From: Dicaeum eximium
Lineage: Eukaryota > Chordata > Aves > Passeriformes > Dicaeidae
Assembly: GCA_013396995.1 (NCBI GenBank)
Contig: VWZP01001599.1
Location: forward strand, 1,265,946-1,329,945
DNA: 64,000 nucleotides
Direction: 5' to 3'
Shown here: piece by piece, positions 28,176-41,524 of the stretch
Layout of the letters: every line of letters begins with the position of its first letter
Numbering within the stretch: the first letter of the stretch is position 1
Position numbers and translations under genes: made by a program
Notes under the pieces: generated by a model
Seen by the model: the letters and a program-made list of their open reading frames with translations, nothing else
The model's database searches: none
What the model was told of the DNA's origin: nothing

Positions 28176-28326
28176 CTGTGGTTAAATTGTCATTGATCTT
28201 CAGCGGCACCCTTAAGATGTAGACGAGGAAGAGCATGATGAAGAACCACAGCGTCCAGAGATAAGTCCAGGACCAGACGATGCAAGACTTGAGCTGTTCC
28301 AAAAAGCCCGTCCCAGCTTCAGCCAT
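28176..28326 (-). CDS. ST7: ST7 first coding exon (suppressor of tumorigenicity 7), 5' partial gene
   Basis: ST7 is a conserved multi-pass membrane protein linked to tumour suppression; its biochemical role is not settled. This exon holds the ATG (28324-28326), 50 codons, and the first base of codon 51. It begins MAEAGTGFLEQLKSCIVWSW and ends INDNLTT. Residues about 16-40 form a hydrophobic aromatic-rich membrane segment. The start has a strong Kozak context (A at -3, G at +4). The donor GTAGG follows CACAG, giving phase 1, which fits the Val that follows in vertebrate ST7. No other ST7 exon is visible; the rest must lie below position 1 on this strand. The exon sits inside a CpG island, as expected for a housekeeping promoter. 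Confidence 0.95.
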
Positions 28327-28358
28327 GTTTTTTGGAGAGAAAAGAGGAAAAAAAAAAA

Positions 28359-28421
28359 NNNNNNNNNNNNNNNNNNNNNNNNNNNNNNNNNNNNNNNNNN
28401 NNNNNNNNNNNNNNNNNNNNN
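28359..28421. other. Assembly gap (63 Ns) in ST7 5'UTR
   Basis: A run of 63 N bases is flanked on one side by a poly-A stretch and on the other by very GC-rich CG-repeat sequence. The gap probably hides a GC-rich 5'UTR that is hard to sequence. Its true length may differ from 63. Confidence 0.99.
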
Positions 28422-28650
28422 CGCCGCCTCTCCCCGCCCGCCGGGCGCTGCGGGTGCCCCCGGGGCGCTGCCGGCTCTGCCCCCGCTCCCGCCGAGCCCC
28501 GGCGAGGGCCGGCCCGATAAAATGGATTCCTGCGAGCTCCCCTCCGGCCCAGCGGGTGGGGACGTGCTGCGGTGGCAGCGCCGGACCTGCCCCCAGCCGC
28601 GCTCGGCCGCGCCCCGCGGCTCGNGCAACTTTCCTCCCCCCACAGCTGTA

Positions 28651-28659
28651 CCATCTTGG
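28651..28659 (-). promoter_or_regulatory. YY1-type motif in ST7 promoter
   Basis: CCAAGATGG on the minus strand matches the YY1 core and is often found near start sites of CpG-island genes. It lies about 325 bases upstream of the ST7 ATG. Motif match only. Confidence 0.35.
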
Positions 28660-28881
28660 ACAATGATTTCTGGCGGCGTTGTCACCGCGCAACAGGACTT
28701 TAAGCCTAAAAAGGGCTCGCGTAGGATGTTTTTGTGCTGGTGACTCGTCTGAGCTTCTCGCTTGGATAATGAAACAGGCATGGAAGTCCCTGCGTGAATG
28801 TGTTGGTGTGTACAGTGCCCAGCAGAGTCCTGAGCTGCAAAACTCTCCTCCTTGGAAGATAACTGTGTGGCGCAATAAATG

Positions 28882-28946
28882 GGTGGGAAGGGACCCACAT
28901 CTACTTCCAACCCCGCTGCCAAGGGCAGGGAAGACGCCCACTAGAT
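28882..28946 (-). mobile_element. CR1 LINE fragment upstream of ST7
   Basis: GGTGGGAAGGGACC, then CTTCCAACCCC, then CTGCCAAGGGCAGGGA and CCACTAGAT follow the order of the avian CR1 3' region, complementary strand. It is about 65 bases long and lacks the terminal microsatellite. Confidence 0.65.
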
Positions 28947-30054
28947 ACGTGCCTCATTCAAATAGTGTCACTAAAGCGTAAACTTCAAGTCATTAAAGTG
29001 TACTTTTGAGAAATACATTTTGCTTCTTCCATGAATGAGGTATTTATTTATGAAATAAGATTTGACAGCAGAATGTCATAAAAATCAGGTTGGTAAACAC
29101 AGCTGATCTCTGCTTTTTTTGGTGTCACACCGCTTACAAACATTTAAGTAAATATGCACCACATACTGCGATTTGTTGGGATCTCTCTCCTGTGTTTCCA
29201 CAGTCTGTACCCAGTGGGATAACACTCTCCAGCATCTTAAGAAACAGGTACTATTCATAAAGTATTACCAAAAGAATAAAAATTCCTTGAAAATTTCTCC
29301 AACTGGTAGTAACCACTCTGACCGGAGATCTTCTAGTCTGCCAAGGAAATAGTCATGGCACAGGAAAACATAGTAGCTTTCCTAGAATGTTTACAATACC
29401 CAAAGGCATTAAACCAAAACAAATCTGTAGCTGTACAAATTGATACCTTCTCATGGTAGCAAAGGCATGAAATTTGCCAGACTACTGTGGGACTTGAAGC
29501 TGAATGGGGAACACTGGCTGTGTCTTCTGCATTTGATGGTGACAAGATCTTCTGATTAAGGGACCACAGTCTCCATGTAAGAGTATTGGTGCAGGACTGA
29601 CAGAAGTTTTTCTTGCTAATAAACCACAAAACTTTTAAAATTAGAATATACAGATTAACTACATAAAAGGTCATTTATAGTTTAATTACATACCAAAGAA
29701 AACCACATTTCAAACTTTTCAGCTTCCTGTTCCAGTTATGAAGAGAAAAAATTCTTAATACATTAGGTCACATTTGAAAAACCTCAACCTTATTCAATCA
29801 TGAAGTTATTTATAAATCAAAATATTCCTCTCACATTTTCTCATGTATTAGCAAAAAGACCAAGGCACTAGGAAATTTTTCACTTTTATAAATTTTCCTC
29901 TACATATTTTAATTTTTAGCACTTATATTAAAAACTATGACCAATTTATTTTATGTACTTTGCAGTAATGCATTTCACTTCCAGATCTCCAGTATTTTTA
30001 CAGTAACCATAAAGTATTTTAAAAAATAAGGATTTCTCATTGGGTGCTATACAA

Positions 30055-30222
30055 AGAAAAAAAAAAAACAAAGGAAAAAAAAACCAAACAAGCAAACAAA
30101 CAAAACAGCAAAAAACAGTGGTGCAAATGAAACCAAAAAGCCAATCAAACAAACCAACCAACCAAACAAACACACCAGCCCCCCAAACCCCTAAAAAACC
30201 AACCCAAACAAAGCCCCCCAAA
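30055..30222. repeat. A/C-rich low-complexity tract (AAAC-type)
   Basis: About 170 bases nearly devoid of T and G, built from AAAC, CAAA and CCAA units. Confidence 0.9.
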
Positions 30223-32302
30223 AGCTCAGGATATAAAAAGCATGTGTCCAAATCCAAATGTTTGTGTGAGGTGACAGGCAATTATGTGCTGGGTATCTTG
30301 ACTCATGACTAGCTTTGTGCATCCACATGACAAATTACATTTCTGCTGTTCCTTTTAAAGAAGCACCTAAGTTGACACTCAAGGCAAGTTCACTGTTCAG
30401 GCTCTATTTAACATAAATTATCTCTTGTCTCTCAGTTCTGTTTGAATGAATTCCAAGTAAATACAAAGCCTTGAAATATGCCTTTAACAAGTCAGAAGCA
30501 AACTGTTCAGTGCTATGAAAAGACACCATTTTGAGTGTCATCTGGCTTCAGGCATTCATTTGCTAAGTCAAAGTATGACAGAATACAGCTGAAGTGAATC
30601 ACTGGACAAAAATAATTTTGGAAATAGTGTTTTACCTTTTTGCTAAGATTTTCCACTTAATTATCTCTCTTGTTTAGAGTTTTTTCACACAAGGCCTCAG
30701 TTCCTACCTCAAAGTAATACCCATAAGTGCCAACACTACTACTTTGTTTGCCATAAATCCAGTTCAGAGTCCCTAATTTCTCATATGGCTGTTGATGACT
30801 TTGTTAAATGAAATCAGGAAGCAGAAGCTATGACAGTTACTAAACATGAGGTACAGTGAAGTTTTGTTTCTTTTTAGAAGAAAGACATTTTCTTGAGCTT
30901 GGGTCCTGGCAAATAAGAAAGAATAGATGGGACCACTGTGCAGCAGAAGACCAGTTTGAAAATTTTGCCCACCCAATCTTTGTATGGGTCCAAAGTAGTC
31001 CAAGATCCAAAGAAGTGGGGTTTTTAATGTTTGGGTGTTTTAGTAAACCTTAAAAAAAATCTTGTCTGATAATTTCAGAGATCAGAATGAGAGACCTTTT
31101 CTAGGCCCATAATGTGTAACCTTCTTGGAACCTGGCTATAAAATGAGCTTGCATTGGGGTCTTGGCAGCAAAAAGATGGCCAGGCACACTAGTCAAGGAC
31201 ATTCAGCAAGGGCAGAAATGAGACCTACATGAGCTCCACATATATATGTGAACACAAGGAAACATTGTCAGCAAAGGAGACAGACACCCCCAGCCTTCAG
31301 CTGATGCCTCATTAGCAACTCATTAAGCAGCATTATGCCCAACACTTTCAAATCTAGATATATATTAAACAGTGCATATATGTATGCATGCCTATGTCCA
31401 GATGTGAATTTACATCCATATAAATACACATGCATATAGTGCACCTATTAAGTGTATCAGCTGCACATTAAACAATATCAGGGTTGAACTGGAGATGGCA
31501 GTAGAAGCTGGAATCAGCAGTGGTTGAGAAGCAGTGTGCCAATGAGACTGAAAGCACTGGAGGAGAGTTCATGGGATCCCGTACACAGCACTTTTCAGAC
31601 ATACCAAAGTCTGCATAAAATGCCGTAATCACATACCAAAAATCTGCTTTCAACTAAAGTACACACAATCCTTAGTCACAATCCAGAGAATTGAAAATAT
31701 GCAAAGAAACACTGAAATAAAAGTTTATGCTTAATTTACAATTTAATATATGTATTTTTATTAAAAAAAAGATATTGCAAAAGTATGCAACTACAGACTT
31801 CTGAACAGTGTGCCCAGGCTGAAGTTTCTGTTCCCCATTCTAAAAGTGGGATATTACAGTATTACAGGAATAATCTTCAGCTCAAAGGCAGTAATATTTC
31901 GAAACATGCCACCAATACTAATGAGGAAAAGTCAAATATGCCTTGAGCACCAATAGTCAAAAAGCTTAAAAAAATTGTCTCTGTTATTAACAAAATGTTG
32001 TCCATTGCTATGGGTACTCTTCCAGAAAAGAGGATGCTGTATGATTTGTCAGAGTAGTTGCATGGGAAGGAGGAAAGCCTGCCTGAAAATTGTTTTAAAG
32101 ATCTTTACTGACAAAAAATTCAACCAACCCACTGCCCTAATTGCAAGACAAGTAACAAAACCCAGGTTAGAACTGGCTAAGTTAAGAATCAGATGTCAGT
32201 GCAAAGAGAGGGCAAAGGAAGGTGTTGGTAAATAGCTAGTGCAACTCAAAGCAGAATTTCAGTATTTTTGGGTAGTGTTCAAAATAATTCACAGCCAGAA
32301 AG

Positions 32303-32466
32303 AAAACACCAACAAAACCCAAAAACCAACCAAACAAAAAACAAACAAACAAAAAAAACCCCAAAGAAACAAAAAACACAAAACCCAAACAACCAAACAA
32401 AAACAAACAAAACCCAAAACAAACAAAAAACCAAAAACCAAACCAAAACAAAAAAAATCCAAACCT
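32303..32466. repeat. A/C-rich low-complexity tract (AAAC-type)
   Basis: A second tract of about 160 bases composed almost solely of A and C in AAAC, CCAAA and AAACAAAC units. It lies 2.2 kb from the first and is similar in composition. Confidence 0.9.
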
Positions 32467-33030
32467 GTTTTCTTCTGCTGCTTTTTTGCCTAATTACTTT
32501 TTCCCCCTAAAAATGAGATTAGAATTTCACCCTGACTGTCAGCACACTTAGGCATTTAGGTGGGGAAGTGCCCCACCCCAAACACACACATTTGATAAAG
32601 CAAATTGTTTGGGGTTATCTTAAATCCATGGAAATATCCCCCAGGAGCACTTGCGTATTTTTGTGGAATGGACACAGACGTTTGTTGAGGCAGTTTATTA
32701 AGCTTCTTTGCAAAAGGTGGTGGAGCAAGACACGTCAGTATTTGTACAAGATGGTACGTGCTTAGGATTCATAAAGGAGCCCTGCGAGCTGCGAGGTTGG
32801 CCCCTGGTCAAAAGAGAGCTCTCCACAAGTCAGAATCTGGCATCTGCATCCACACATGTGCTCTACGTCAGGGAGGCTGTGGGAGAAGCAGGGAGGCAGG
32901 GACAGATGGCGAAACGCCCGGAGGGAACCAGCGCTGCTTTCTCCCTCCCCTGCTGAGGTCAAGGAAAAGGACAAAAGCTCTGCTCCCCAGATCCATGCCT
33001 TGGACTGAAGCCAAACAATAAATCTACTCT

Positions 33031-33058
33031 CTTTTTTTTACCTTTTTTTTTTTTTTTT
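33031..33058. repeat. Poly-T tract
   Basis: Two T runs separated by ACC. Another T run follows at about 33123-33134. It could be the poly-A tail of a minus-strand retroposon, but no retrocopy was recognised next to it. Confidence 0.7.
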
Positions 33059-34378
33059 AAGGAGATGCATTTGTGGGAGATGTAGAAGATATGGCCTTTT
33101 TTCACTGATTGGTATTTTGACCTTTTTTTTTTTTAAAGGGAAATATGTTCAGTGTGATTTTCAATTTAGTGAGTGTTGACATTATATTTAATGAAAAGAT
33201 ATTCTAAACTGAGGAAAAGGTCTCAACTCCTCCCCCATTTGAAATCTGCAATTAGCAGAGTGTAGCTTATTTTTCCTCTAGCATTTGCAACACAGCATCT
33301 TTACCTGCTATGTATTGGTAAAAGCACAGAAATCCACTGGCAGTTACATTTTACTTAATCTCCAGAAATTCAGAGGGCGGAAACTGAGCAGTCACAGTGC
33401 TGAATCATGTACAGGTAATTATTGCTGCTCGAGGCTGGAAATGATTACAGAGGACAAGAACAGCTCTGCCTGTAGGCAGGAAAGGATTGAGTAAGCCATG
33501 GAAGCAGGTAGTATCTAAATGGCATGTCATTTACTCATACCACAGCTAGATTTGGCTCCCAAGCCAAATCTTGTTAAACTTTTGCAAAATCAAGAACCAA
33601 AATATCCTTTCACCTTGTCTGATGCAATTCTTTTCTCCTTTGCTTGCTTGTCTTGCCTTTCCACCCCATCCAGCATACCATTGCTGAGAAAACTTCCCTC
33701 CTAGAGCCTCTTCTTCTTACCATCTCCACAGATGAAGATCCCTATAAGCTTGTCTTTAAATTTCTGCTACAGAACAATTGCCTGTCTTACATGTTAGCTT
33801 CATCATATCCTCCTTTCTTCCCTCCTTTGCTCTTCAGTTTTGCTTGATCTGTTCTTGCTGGGTCAAAGCTTTCTTTCTTTTGCACCCAGCCATCATTCTT
33901 CAGATCCAAATACCTTTCCCACATCATCCTTTAATTCAGTCCATCCTGACTCCCCTTTTAGTAGTGATGCAGTCATTGTACCACATTACATTTGAGAAAG
34001 CCTTGTTGATGACCCTTATGTAGTCTCTTAAGGAAAAAGACAGTCTGGAAAGGAAAAATCATTACGGCCATTTCTCAAGTCTTCTCAAGTCTCCTGGCTG
34101 CAAAAGTGACATTTCAGAGCAAGCCTTTGTCTTTAAAATATTTTTGTTCAGTTAGAAGGATCTGACAGACGCTGCAGCTTGTCTCAGGCCCTTTGAAGGC
34201 AGGTGATGGGTCCAGGAGAGAGAATAAAGCCTGCCACTAGTACAGGGCCCAGGGCTGCCCAACAAACTAAAAAAAAGCTTAGTGTTAATTGTTGCTGCAA
34301 ATGGCATATCTTGCATTGAAGTGGGATGCGCATAGTCACTATCTGAAATAATTTCAAGAAGAAATTTCATGGAACACC

Positions 34379-34595
34379 ATACCATAGAATTTGGGTTGGA
34401 AGGGTTCTTAAACATAATCTAGTTCCAACCCACTGTGCCACCTTCCACTAGATCAGGATGCTCAAAGCCCACTTCAACTTGGCATTGAACACTGCTAGGA
34501 AATGGGGCATCCACAGCTTCTCTGGGCAACCTCCTCCAGTGCCTCACCACCCTCACAGTAAAGAATTTCTTCATAATATCTAATCTGATCACTGA
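34379..34595 (-). mobile_element. CR1 LINE 3' fragment
   Basis: The complementary strand of an avian CR1 3' end: ACCATAGAAT, then GGGTTGGAAGGG, TAGTTCCAACCC, ACCTTCCACTAGA, GGGGCATCCACAGCTTCTC and AGTAAAGAATTTCTTC, in the right order. Similarity is lost after about 34595. It is a 5'-truncated copy with no coding capacity. Confidence 0.92.
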
Positions 34596-37500
34596 TTTTA
34601 TTGATTTCACAGTAGGCCTTCCTTCCCCTCTTAATCTTAATAGTTGGTATCTCTTTTTTTCTACATTTTTCAAATAAAGTGTGCTCTTTGGCCAAACTCA
34701 GGCCTAGGTGAATTCTACATTATATCTATGCTTTTGTATAAAAAAATTTGTAATTCAGCCTCCTTCTGATTGTGAAGAACACAGAGGGGTAAGGCGATGA
34801 AGTCACCTGTTTGAGAAGATTTTCTTCCTTCTCACACCTGCTACTGTTGGTAAGCACAACATAAAATGACTTTCTCCATTATATACTACTGCTGGCTGGT
34901 AGCCTACTTATTATCGCTTACCATACAGCTCTGAATTTACCACACAGCTGAGTGTGATTGGACAGCCTTAGCTGAGACTGTCACAGATGTAGGAGTGAGG
35001 TGGGTGCCTGCAGCCCAGGAAACACTGGCATTTCTCACATACACCACCCACTTGCTGAGAACAAGGTGTGTTTGTACTCCAAGCACCAGTGGACACCTGC
35101 AGTCCCATTATTCAGTACATATCCCATGCCTTTTCCTTGCAGCAAAGCCTTGGAACAGGAGCAGCACTTCAATTCTTGGTGAACATATGGCATTTATTTT
35201 CTTAGCAGCATCTCTCAGGTCTAGCCTTTTGCAATTGAGCCAGCTCCTGGCACCAAGGACAGCTAAAGAACCTTTCATACTCAGTACATGCCTACAGGAA
35301 CTTTAAACAGGCTCTTGCATGACTCACACTTTTCTGATATAGAAGTAATTCTGGCTAGCTTGGTGGAGGAGATCTGTCCCTACCCTACACACATTGAGAC
35401 ATATGGAAAGTGCTTGCATGGATGTTACACCAGCTACCATCTAGTTCTCACCAGGTAAGATGCATCTCAGAGCTTGTCAGCTGATTGATCATTGAGTCCT
35501 TTTCCCTTCCATAGAAAAAAAGGTAGTAAAGCAGCATATTAAGTGCTTCCTAGCACAAAACAGGGTGTTGCATTTCAACTCCTCAGTTTTAACTGACATC
35601 AGTACCTACTAAAAAACAGATTGCCTGTTGTTGGCACAATATCCTAGATAACAAGGATTCAGTTCATTGCCCTGGAAAAGTTCACATTAGCCCATCTTTT
35701 TTATGACAAGATGCTCTCAGTTCAGAATCGATGTTCAGAATTGAGGCTGGTCCACATTATTAGGATACAGATGCTCTCGGTTTTTGTACACTCCCAGTAC
35801 CTGCTTTGTCAGTAGAGAAGGGTAACACCAGGCACACATACCTAGCAATGGCTGGTTGGTTGATCTGCTTAGTTTAGCATAGGTTTTAAAATTCCTAATA
35901 GCTGATGAAAATAATACTAGAGAATATTATTACAGTCGAGATTCTAGCAAAAGGCAATCCAAGTACCAGCTGAACATCATGATAGCCTGCAATATCATCA
36001 GGGCTGACATGAACAATATGCAGGGAAAAACAAGCGTCTCAAAATGAGCAGACACCAAAAAGCAGGATGTAAGGAAATTACTGAGAGTATTGGATTTCAT
36101 GTAGAAATTGAAGTTGCAGTAATAAATCTTATTGGAGTTGCAGAATTCAATCTTTAATTGAACAGCTACAGTCTGGAGACGCTCTTCAAATACATAAAAT
36201 ATGTTGCAAAGAGAATGGGAAAAAGCCTTTCTTTATGCCCACAGCTAAGATAAAAAGATAAGATCTGGGAGATGGTATATTTATTTTTTCCTACTATCTA
36301 CTTTAATACTAGTAATACCAAAACCTACAAGAATTTGGAGAGGAAGGATAATCTTTAGCAATTTATTTCAGAGCAGACAAGTCTGTCTTGCCACATACAG
36401 TTGAGATACAGCTGATGTTGTCACACTCTGGAAAAAAAACCAACAAGATAAGCTTTTGCATTCCATTCAAGGATTTCTAACACCACTGTTTTTCAGAAAC
36501 CTTCCAACTGAATATTCAGCTTTGGAATCTGTAATAAAAACTGCTTTTTGGCTAATAGTTTTTGCTACCTATTGTTCCTGTTGTTACAGTGAAGTTAAAA
36601 ACTTGCAAAGCTTACCAGTTTCACAGCATCTGAAAGCTGGTTTGACACTCGTGTGTCATACAAAAGAATAAAGCAGATTTTTCTTCCTGCTACTTAGTGT
36701 AAAACTGCTAATGGCTCCTGAAAGCTCCAATTTCTACTCCAGTGCGCATGCAGATATTAACCTTAAGTGTCACAGCAAAGTTGAAAATGTATGTATTTTT
36801 AAAATCTGTTCCTATTTTGAATAGTGATTTATTTAGTAATTACCTTGCTTCTTTACCAAGTCTGTTTCCCTAATTTCCAAATTATGTGGAAGTTATTACT
36901 GCATGGTTAGACCCAGGTCACTGTCCAAATAGCAGGTTATTAACAGAAGGGCCACCAGGGGATTTGGGGCAGCAGCCTTACTTGTGCCTGGCTTAAGACA
37001 GACTGCCAGGACAGGGAGAACAGCTCAATCAACACTTGCAGCAGGTGCTGCCCACAGACACTCACAGGCTGCAGCTCACAGGCACAGCACAGTGCACTTC
37101 GGCTGCGAGTGCTGTGCCAGCCTCCATCAAACCCGTGCTCCTGGAGCACAACTTTGATTGAACCAACCCCTTCCTCAGAACTGCAGCATCAGGCTCCCTG
37201 TCACAGGCTGAGCAGGAACTCTGGTTGAATGGAAACACATAGCACCTTTCTTCCTTAAAGAATATCATAACTGATCGCAGTCTTGCACCTTTTATCATCT
37301 TACCAACACATCTTGTGCTACAACTGGATGTGCTGCCTCACCTGGGAGAAGGCAGCATGACAGCATTCCATGACAGCATTCCAAATCCCAGGGCTAATCT
37401 GTGGGCCCCTTGCTGCACAGTTCAGTCTTCTGGCACTTTCACAGCACAGCAACAGCTTGAATGTTTTTGCCTTTGGGTATCTAACTTTTAGTACCCAGCC

Positions 37501-38205
37501 TCTCCAACAGATGCAACACCAGCACCCACAACCCAAGAAAGTCAGCACACTGGGCAGGGAGGCTCTCCAGAAGGCACAAAGAAACACTCTCCATCCACAG
37601 CAGCCCAAGAGAATGAAAAGTATTTTTCCTGCACTCAAGGCTTGTGGTTGTAGTTTTCAATTATGTTCATAAACACTTCATCTGCAAAAGAGGAGATAGC
37701 CTCATTTTCTTTTAGCCAGTTATAAGAACATTCGTTCCAGGGAAGCTGAGTTCCTTCTTTACCTCAGGAGACAAAAGCTCAGTTCTCTGTGACTGAAGAA
37801 AGTACCTTCGGCTCTAGATGCACCACAAGCACACTGCTGCACGGTAAGTGACAAGGCCTCTGGGGGCACTTGCACTTCCTAAGAAAGAGATAGCAAGCAT
37901 GTTTTTCTGAACCCCTCCTCACAATGCTGCTTGTCTTGTATTCACAGTGGTGTGGCATAGCTGCAGCTCAGCCTTCTCTATTATTTTAAAGTAAATTCTG
38001 AAATAATCTTGAAGGGCAACTCAAACTGAGTTGCACACTGGGAAGCTACTTATAAAAGGAAGTACTGTCATTTCTTTCAATGATGCCTAAAACAGCTGTA
38101 TGCAGTGTACACTTGAAATTGAAAATTATTAAGCATGTTTAAAGGCAAAACTGAAATTACTACAAATCATACGGTGGTATCCTCCCAAACCATCCAACCA
38201 ACTAC

Positions 38206-38231
38206 AATATACCTACTTTAGTAGGTATATT
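38206..38231. repeat. Perfect 11-base inverted repeat
   Basis: The arms AATATACCTAC and GTAGGTATATT are perfectly complementary around a 4-base TTTA loop. Confidence 0.85.
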
Positions 38232-41200
38232 TACAATCCATAAGCTGGAAGTTGTTTCTGATCTCATGTTATTTCAAACTACAGCTAGTCAGACAAAAAA
38301 GTCCCTCTTAACTGAAGAGGAACAAACTTGACAGATTTGCCCCTGCACAACTTTACTGATTTGCAAAGAAAAGATGCAAAGCTAAGTCTAAACGTATCCT
38401 TCAAGACAATTATTATCACTCTGACCCTTTTTCCTGATGAGCACGTGGCTAACATCATGCTGGGCAATACCTGTTACAGGTAAGCAAGTCACAGTAGCAG
38501 AGGAAAATATTGTTAATGAGAGAACCTACCAAGTATTAAACATTCATTTTCATAGAAGGAATAAAGTACATATTCACAGTTCCTTTCTTTTAGCTGTAAA
38601 AGAAAAAAAAAATTACCTTTCTGGTTAAAATCTGATGCAAATTTTCCCCTTAAAAATAAGTTCAGAGTTGACACTGTCACACAAAAATTGACACTTCAAG
38701 GTTATGAACAAACTAAGTTTAATCTAAACCTAGTTTACAATTGCATCAGATGAAGAACAGTTTCAGTCTTTCCAGTCAACAAATGCAGCAGAAGCTATGT
38801 CTGTGTCAGCAAGTAATGCAATACGATAGGAGTGAATGCACAGAATGGAACAGTTGATACACCTACATATGATATTCTATACCTACAGCATTTACAGTCT
38901 GGAAATGTGAGGCCCAGTTTTGTCTGAAGCTACAGGCATCCTCAACACACAGGCAGGTGGTTTCAAGCTGCCTGAAAGAAACCACTGCTATGGACTCAGG
39001 TCACCATTCAGAGCTGGCAGGCACCTGGTGCACACCCAGAGCCCATGTCCCAGGTCTGAGCTCTCCAAAAGGAACTCAAGAGCACCAAAACGGCTTTGAC
39101 AGCCAAACCAGTCTGTGGGATGTGGGGATGAGAGAGGGATTTCCAAACTGCACGAACTCCATTGCTGCCACAGATGCGGCTGGAGATGTCCCCTAAAGAG
39201 AACGGATCTTTCAGGATGTTCAGCCTCACACTGCTTTTACCCCTGGCTGAATCACCATTTCCTAATAAACTGTGTTGCAATGCTCCCAGTGGAACCAGAT
39301 GGCAGGAGTGGTAAGCAGCAGTAGCGATGCAATCAAAATTACAATGATTTTCAAGTTTCATTCTGCCCACAGTATGAATTTTAAGACAGACACACAAAAA
39401 TGGGCTGCTCAGGAGAACCTGAAAGCAGAACTGCCACTCCTGTTGCAGATGTTTGCAAGGAACAGCTGCTTACTTGCAGAAGTTAAAAACTCCTTCATAT
39501 AAAGGGGCACTAAGATACATAAGATGTAATACACTTCAAAAACACAAGCATTTTACAAGTCCATTTTACAAGCCATAATGTCTATTACATCAAGATTCAA
39601 CAATACAAAGCTTGTCTTTATATTTAAAAATAGAATATAAACAAATAGTAGTTCACATTAAGACAATTGCCACAGCAAAATTTTCTCAGAGAAAGTGCTT
39701 TACCTACAGAAAATACCCTAAAGCCTACCAAGCAAGCTCTAAAATTCTCCAATTTAAAAGTAGTAGGGACAGAAACAAAAAAAAAGTGCAAGTAACATCC
39801 AAAATTTTGCTAGAAATCAAGAACTCCAAATGTGCCATGTACCTCAGCTGATAGTCAGGTCAGCTTCATCTGGAGAGTCATTACCCCTAAATATGATACA
39901 GCACAACATTTTTAAAAAGTAACAGAATAGTTAATTTACTTACAAATGGCTTTATTGAAGCTATAACTTAATAAATTTGATATTCAAGGTGTAAAGTTGT
40001 CTCACAGACTAAAAATTAACACAACAAGAAAAAACATAAGTAACAGAGATTTACTTATGTTATCCAACTGGTAGAATTGAATCTGAAGGAAGCAATTCTT
40101 TCAAGATAAAGAATTAAGACTATCACAGGACTGAACAAACAGAGAGGGAAAATACAGTAATAGAGTACTTCACAGTAAAATACCTCTTTATTTGGAATAT
40201 ATTTAAAACTAGCTCTTTATTTCAGGTAAGAAAAATAGCATTCTGACTTTTAGTCAGTGCTGATTCTGGTAATTTGCAACATTCTAAACAGCTAGAAAAG
40301 TTATTTGCACCGTTGTTGCCCATTAATAATTCCCCTAACTGTCCATTCACTGCCTTTTTTTATCTTGTTGTTAAATATGCTGGAACAAATTCTTCAATAG
40401 TATTTGTATTTAGATCTTGGTTAAGACTGACAGACTGACTTGACAGTGACTCAGCCTTTTTTACTATCTCACATGCAGCTTTTATGAGCTAATTTGACAA
40501 GAACAATGTGGTTCAGGAGCTGAACTACAAAGACAATTGAGAGGGCAACTATGCAGGAAGACTGTGTAGAACAAATCCCACTCTTCTACTATACAGTTTA
40601 GTACTGTAAAGTAGCAGCAGTTTCAAGAACTTCTATACCTCTGTGCAAGAGAGCACTGAAGAACAGAATACTGGGATATTGCTATTAAAATTCAAACAAC
40701 AAACTACTTCATATGTACATTTTTATACTCAGTACAAGTCTAGACTCTCTTGCTATGCTGTAATTTGAAAGTTTAAGGTAATTAGATCATGCTGTAAACA
40801 GACATAAAACATTTGTGTAAGCTTTACAGGTTTAGGAGTGTGTATAAACACCTGCCTTCTAAAAAATAAAAAAAACTTTAATTTTAATTTATGAGCATAT
40901 AAGTAGGTAGCATATTATAAAACAAGTTTTTATCCAATTAGAAATTAAACCTATGCATTTCATGGAAGTGTTATACAGCATTTGTAACAAGGTCTGCGTT
41001 TTTAGATACCTGACATCCATTTTCAAAATGAGATATATCAGACATGGAAAGAATTATCCAAACAAATGTATTAATTTTTGGTCTTGGAATTTCTTCTATC
41101 CTCCGCAGCCAATATGAAGCTAAAATATACCTGTTTTAAGTAGATTTCCATATGGAGATGTTTTTTAAATGCAGATGGAAACAATAATGATATTACAATC

Positions 41201-41524
41201 CCTAAATACACAAGTCTGTGGCTGTTTCAAGCAGAATTTAAAAAATATTTAGAAACACCAAAAAAAAAAGCTATATCAGGAAGCAATCTGATACTCAAAT
41301 AAATAGAAAATTTGTGTTTTAATGTCACATTGAATTTTAGTACATTTCAATCCAAGAAAAAATAAACAGACATAGTAATGAGTACAGGATTATATATATT
41401 ACAATATGCCTTGTTATAATACATTTGTAGCTTTATGATAAAAAAACCTGGAGGGCTGTTTGGATGGAGTTTGAGCTCATAATTGTCAGAACAAAGCATT
41501 AAATGCATTTCTGGAGTAAGTACT

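Larger units (their letters stand above)
28050..28700 (-). promoter_or_regulatory. ST7 CpG island and 5'UTR/promoter
   Basis: This stretch is sharply richer in GC and CpG than the AT-rich flanks. It surrounds ST7 exon 1 and extends upstream of the ATG. There is no TATA box at an appropriate distance, as is typical of CpG-island promoters. An assembly gap at 28359-28421 removes part of the 5'UTR, so the transcription start cannot be placed. A single ambiguous base lies at 28624. Confidence 0.8.
28947..41524. other. ST7-CAPZA2 intergenic spacer
   Basis: No gene was recognised on either strand over about 12.6 kb. The spacer contains two long A/C-rich low-complexity tracts, poly-T runs, one CR1 copy and an 11-base-arm inverted repeat. 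Its upper end may include distal CAPZA2 3'UTR (AATAAA hexamers at 39951, 40187 and 40216 on the minus strand). Confidence 0.75.

Noticed and set aside
28069..28941. 290-codon minus-strand frame that includes ST7 exon 1
   Set aside because: It runs through the N gap and past the exon donor into intron. Only 28176-28326 is coding.
30040..30312. Lys/Gln/Thr/Pro-rich open frame
   Set aside because: Translation of the A/C low-complexity tract. The same applies to the frames at 32239-32510.
34419..34695. Open frames with an E-E-V-A-Q-R-type peptide on the minus strand
   Set aside because: They arise from the non-coding 3' part of the CR1 copy. It is not the CR1 reverse transcriptase and not a host gene.
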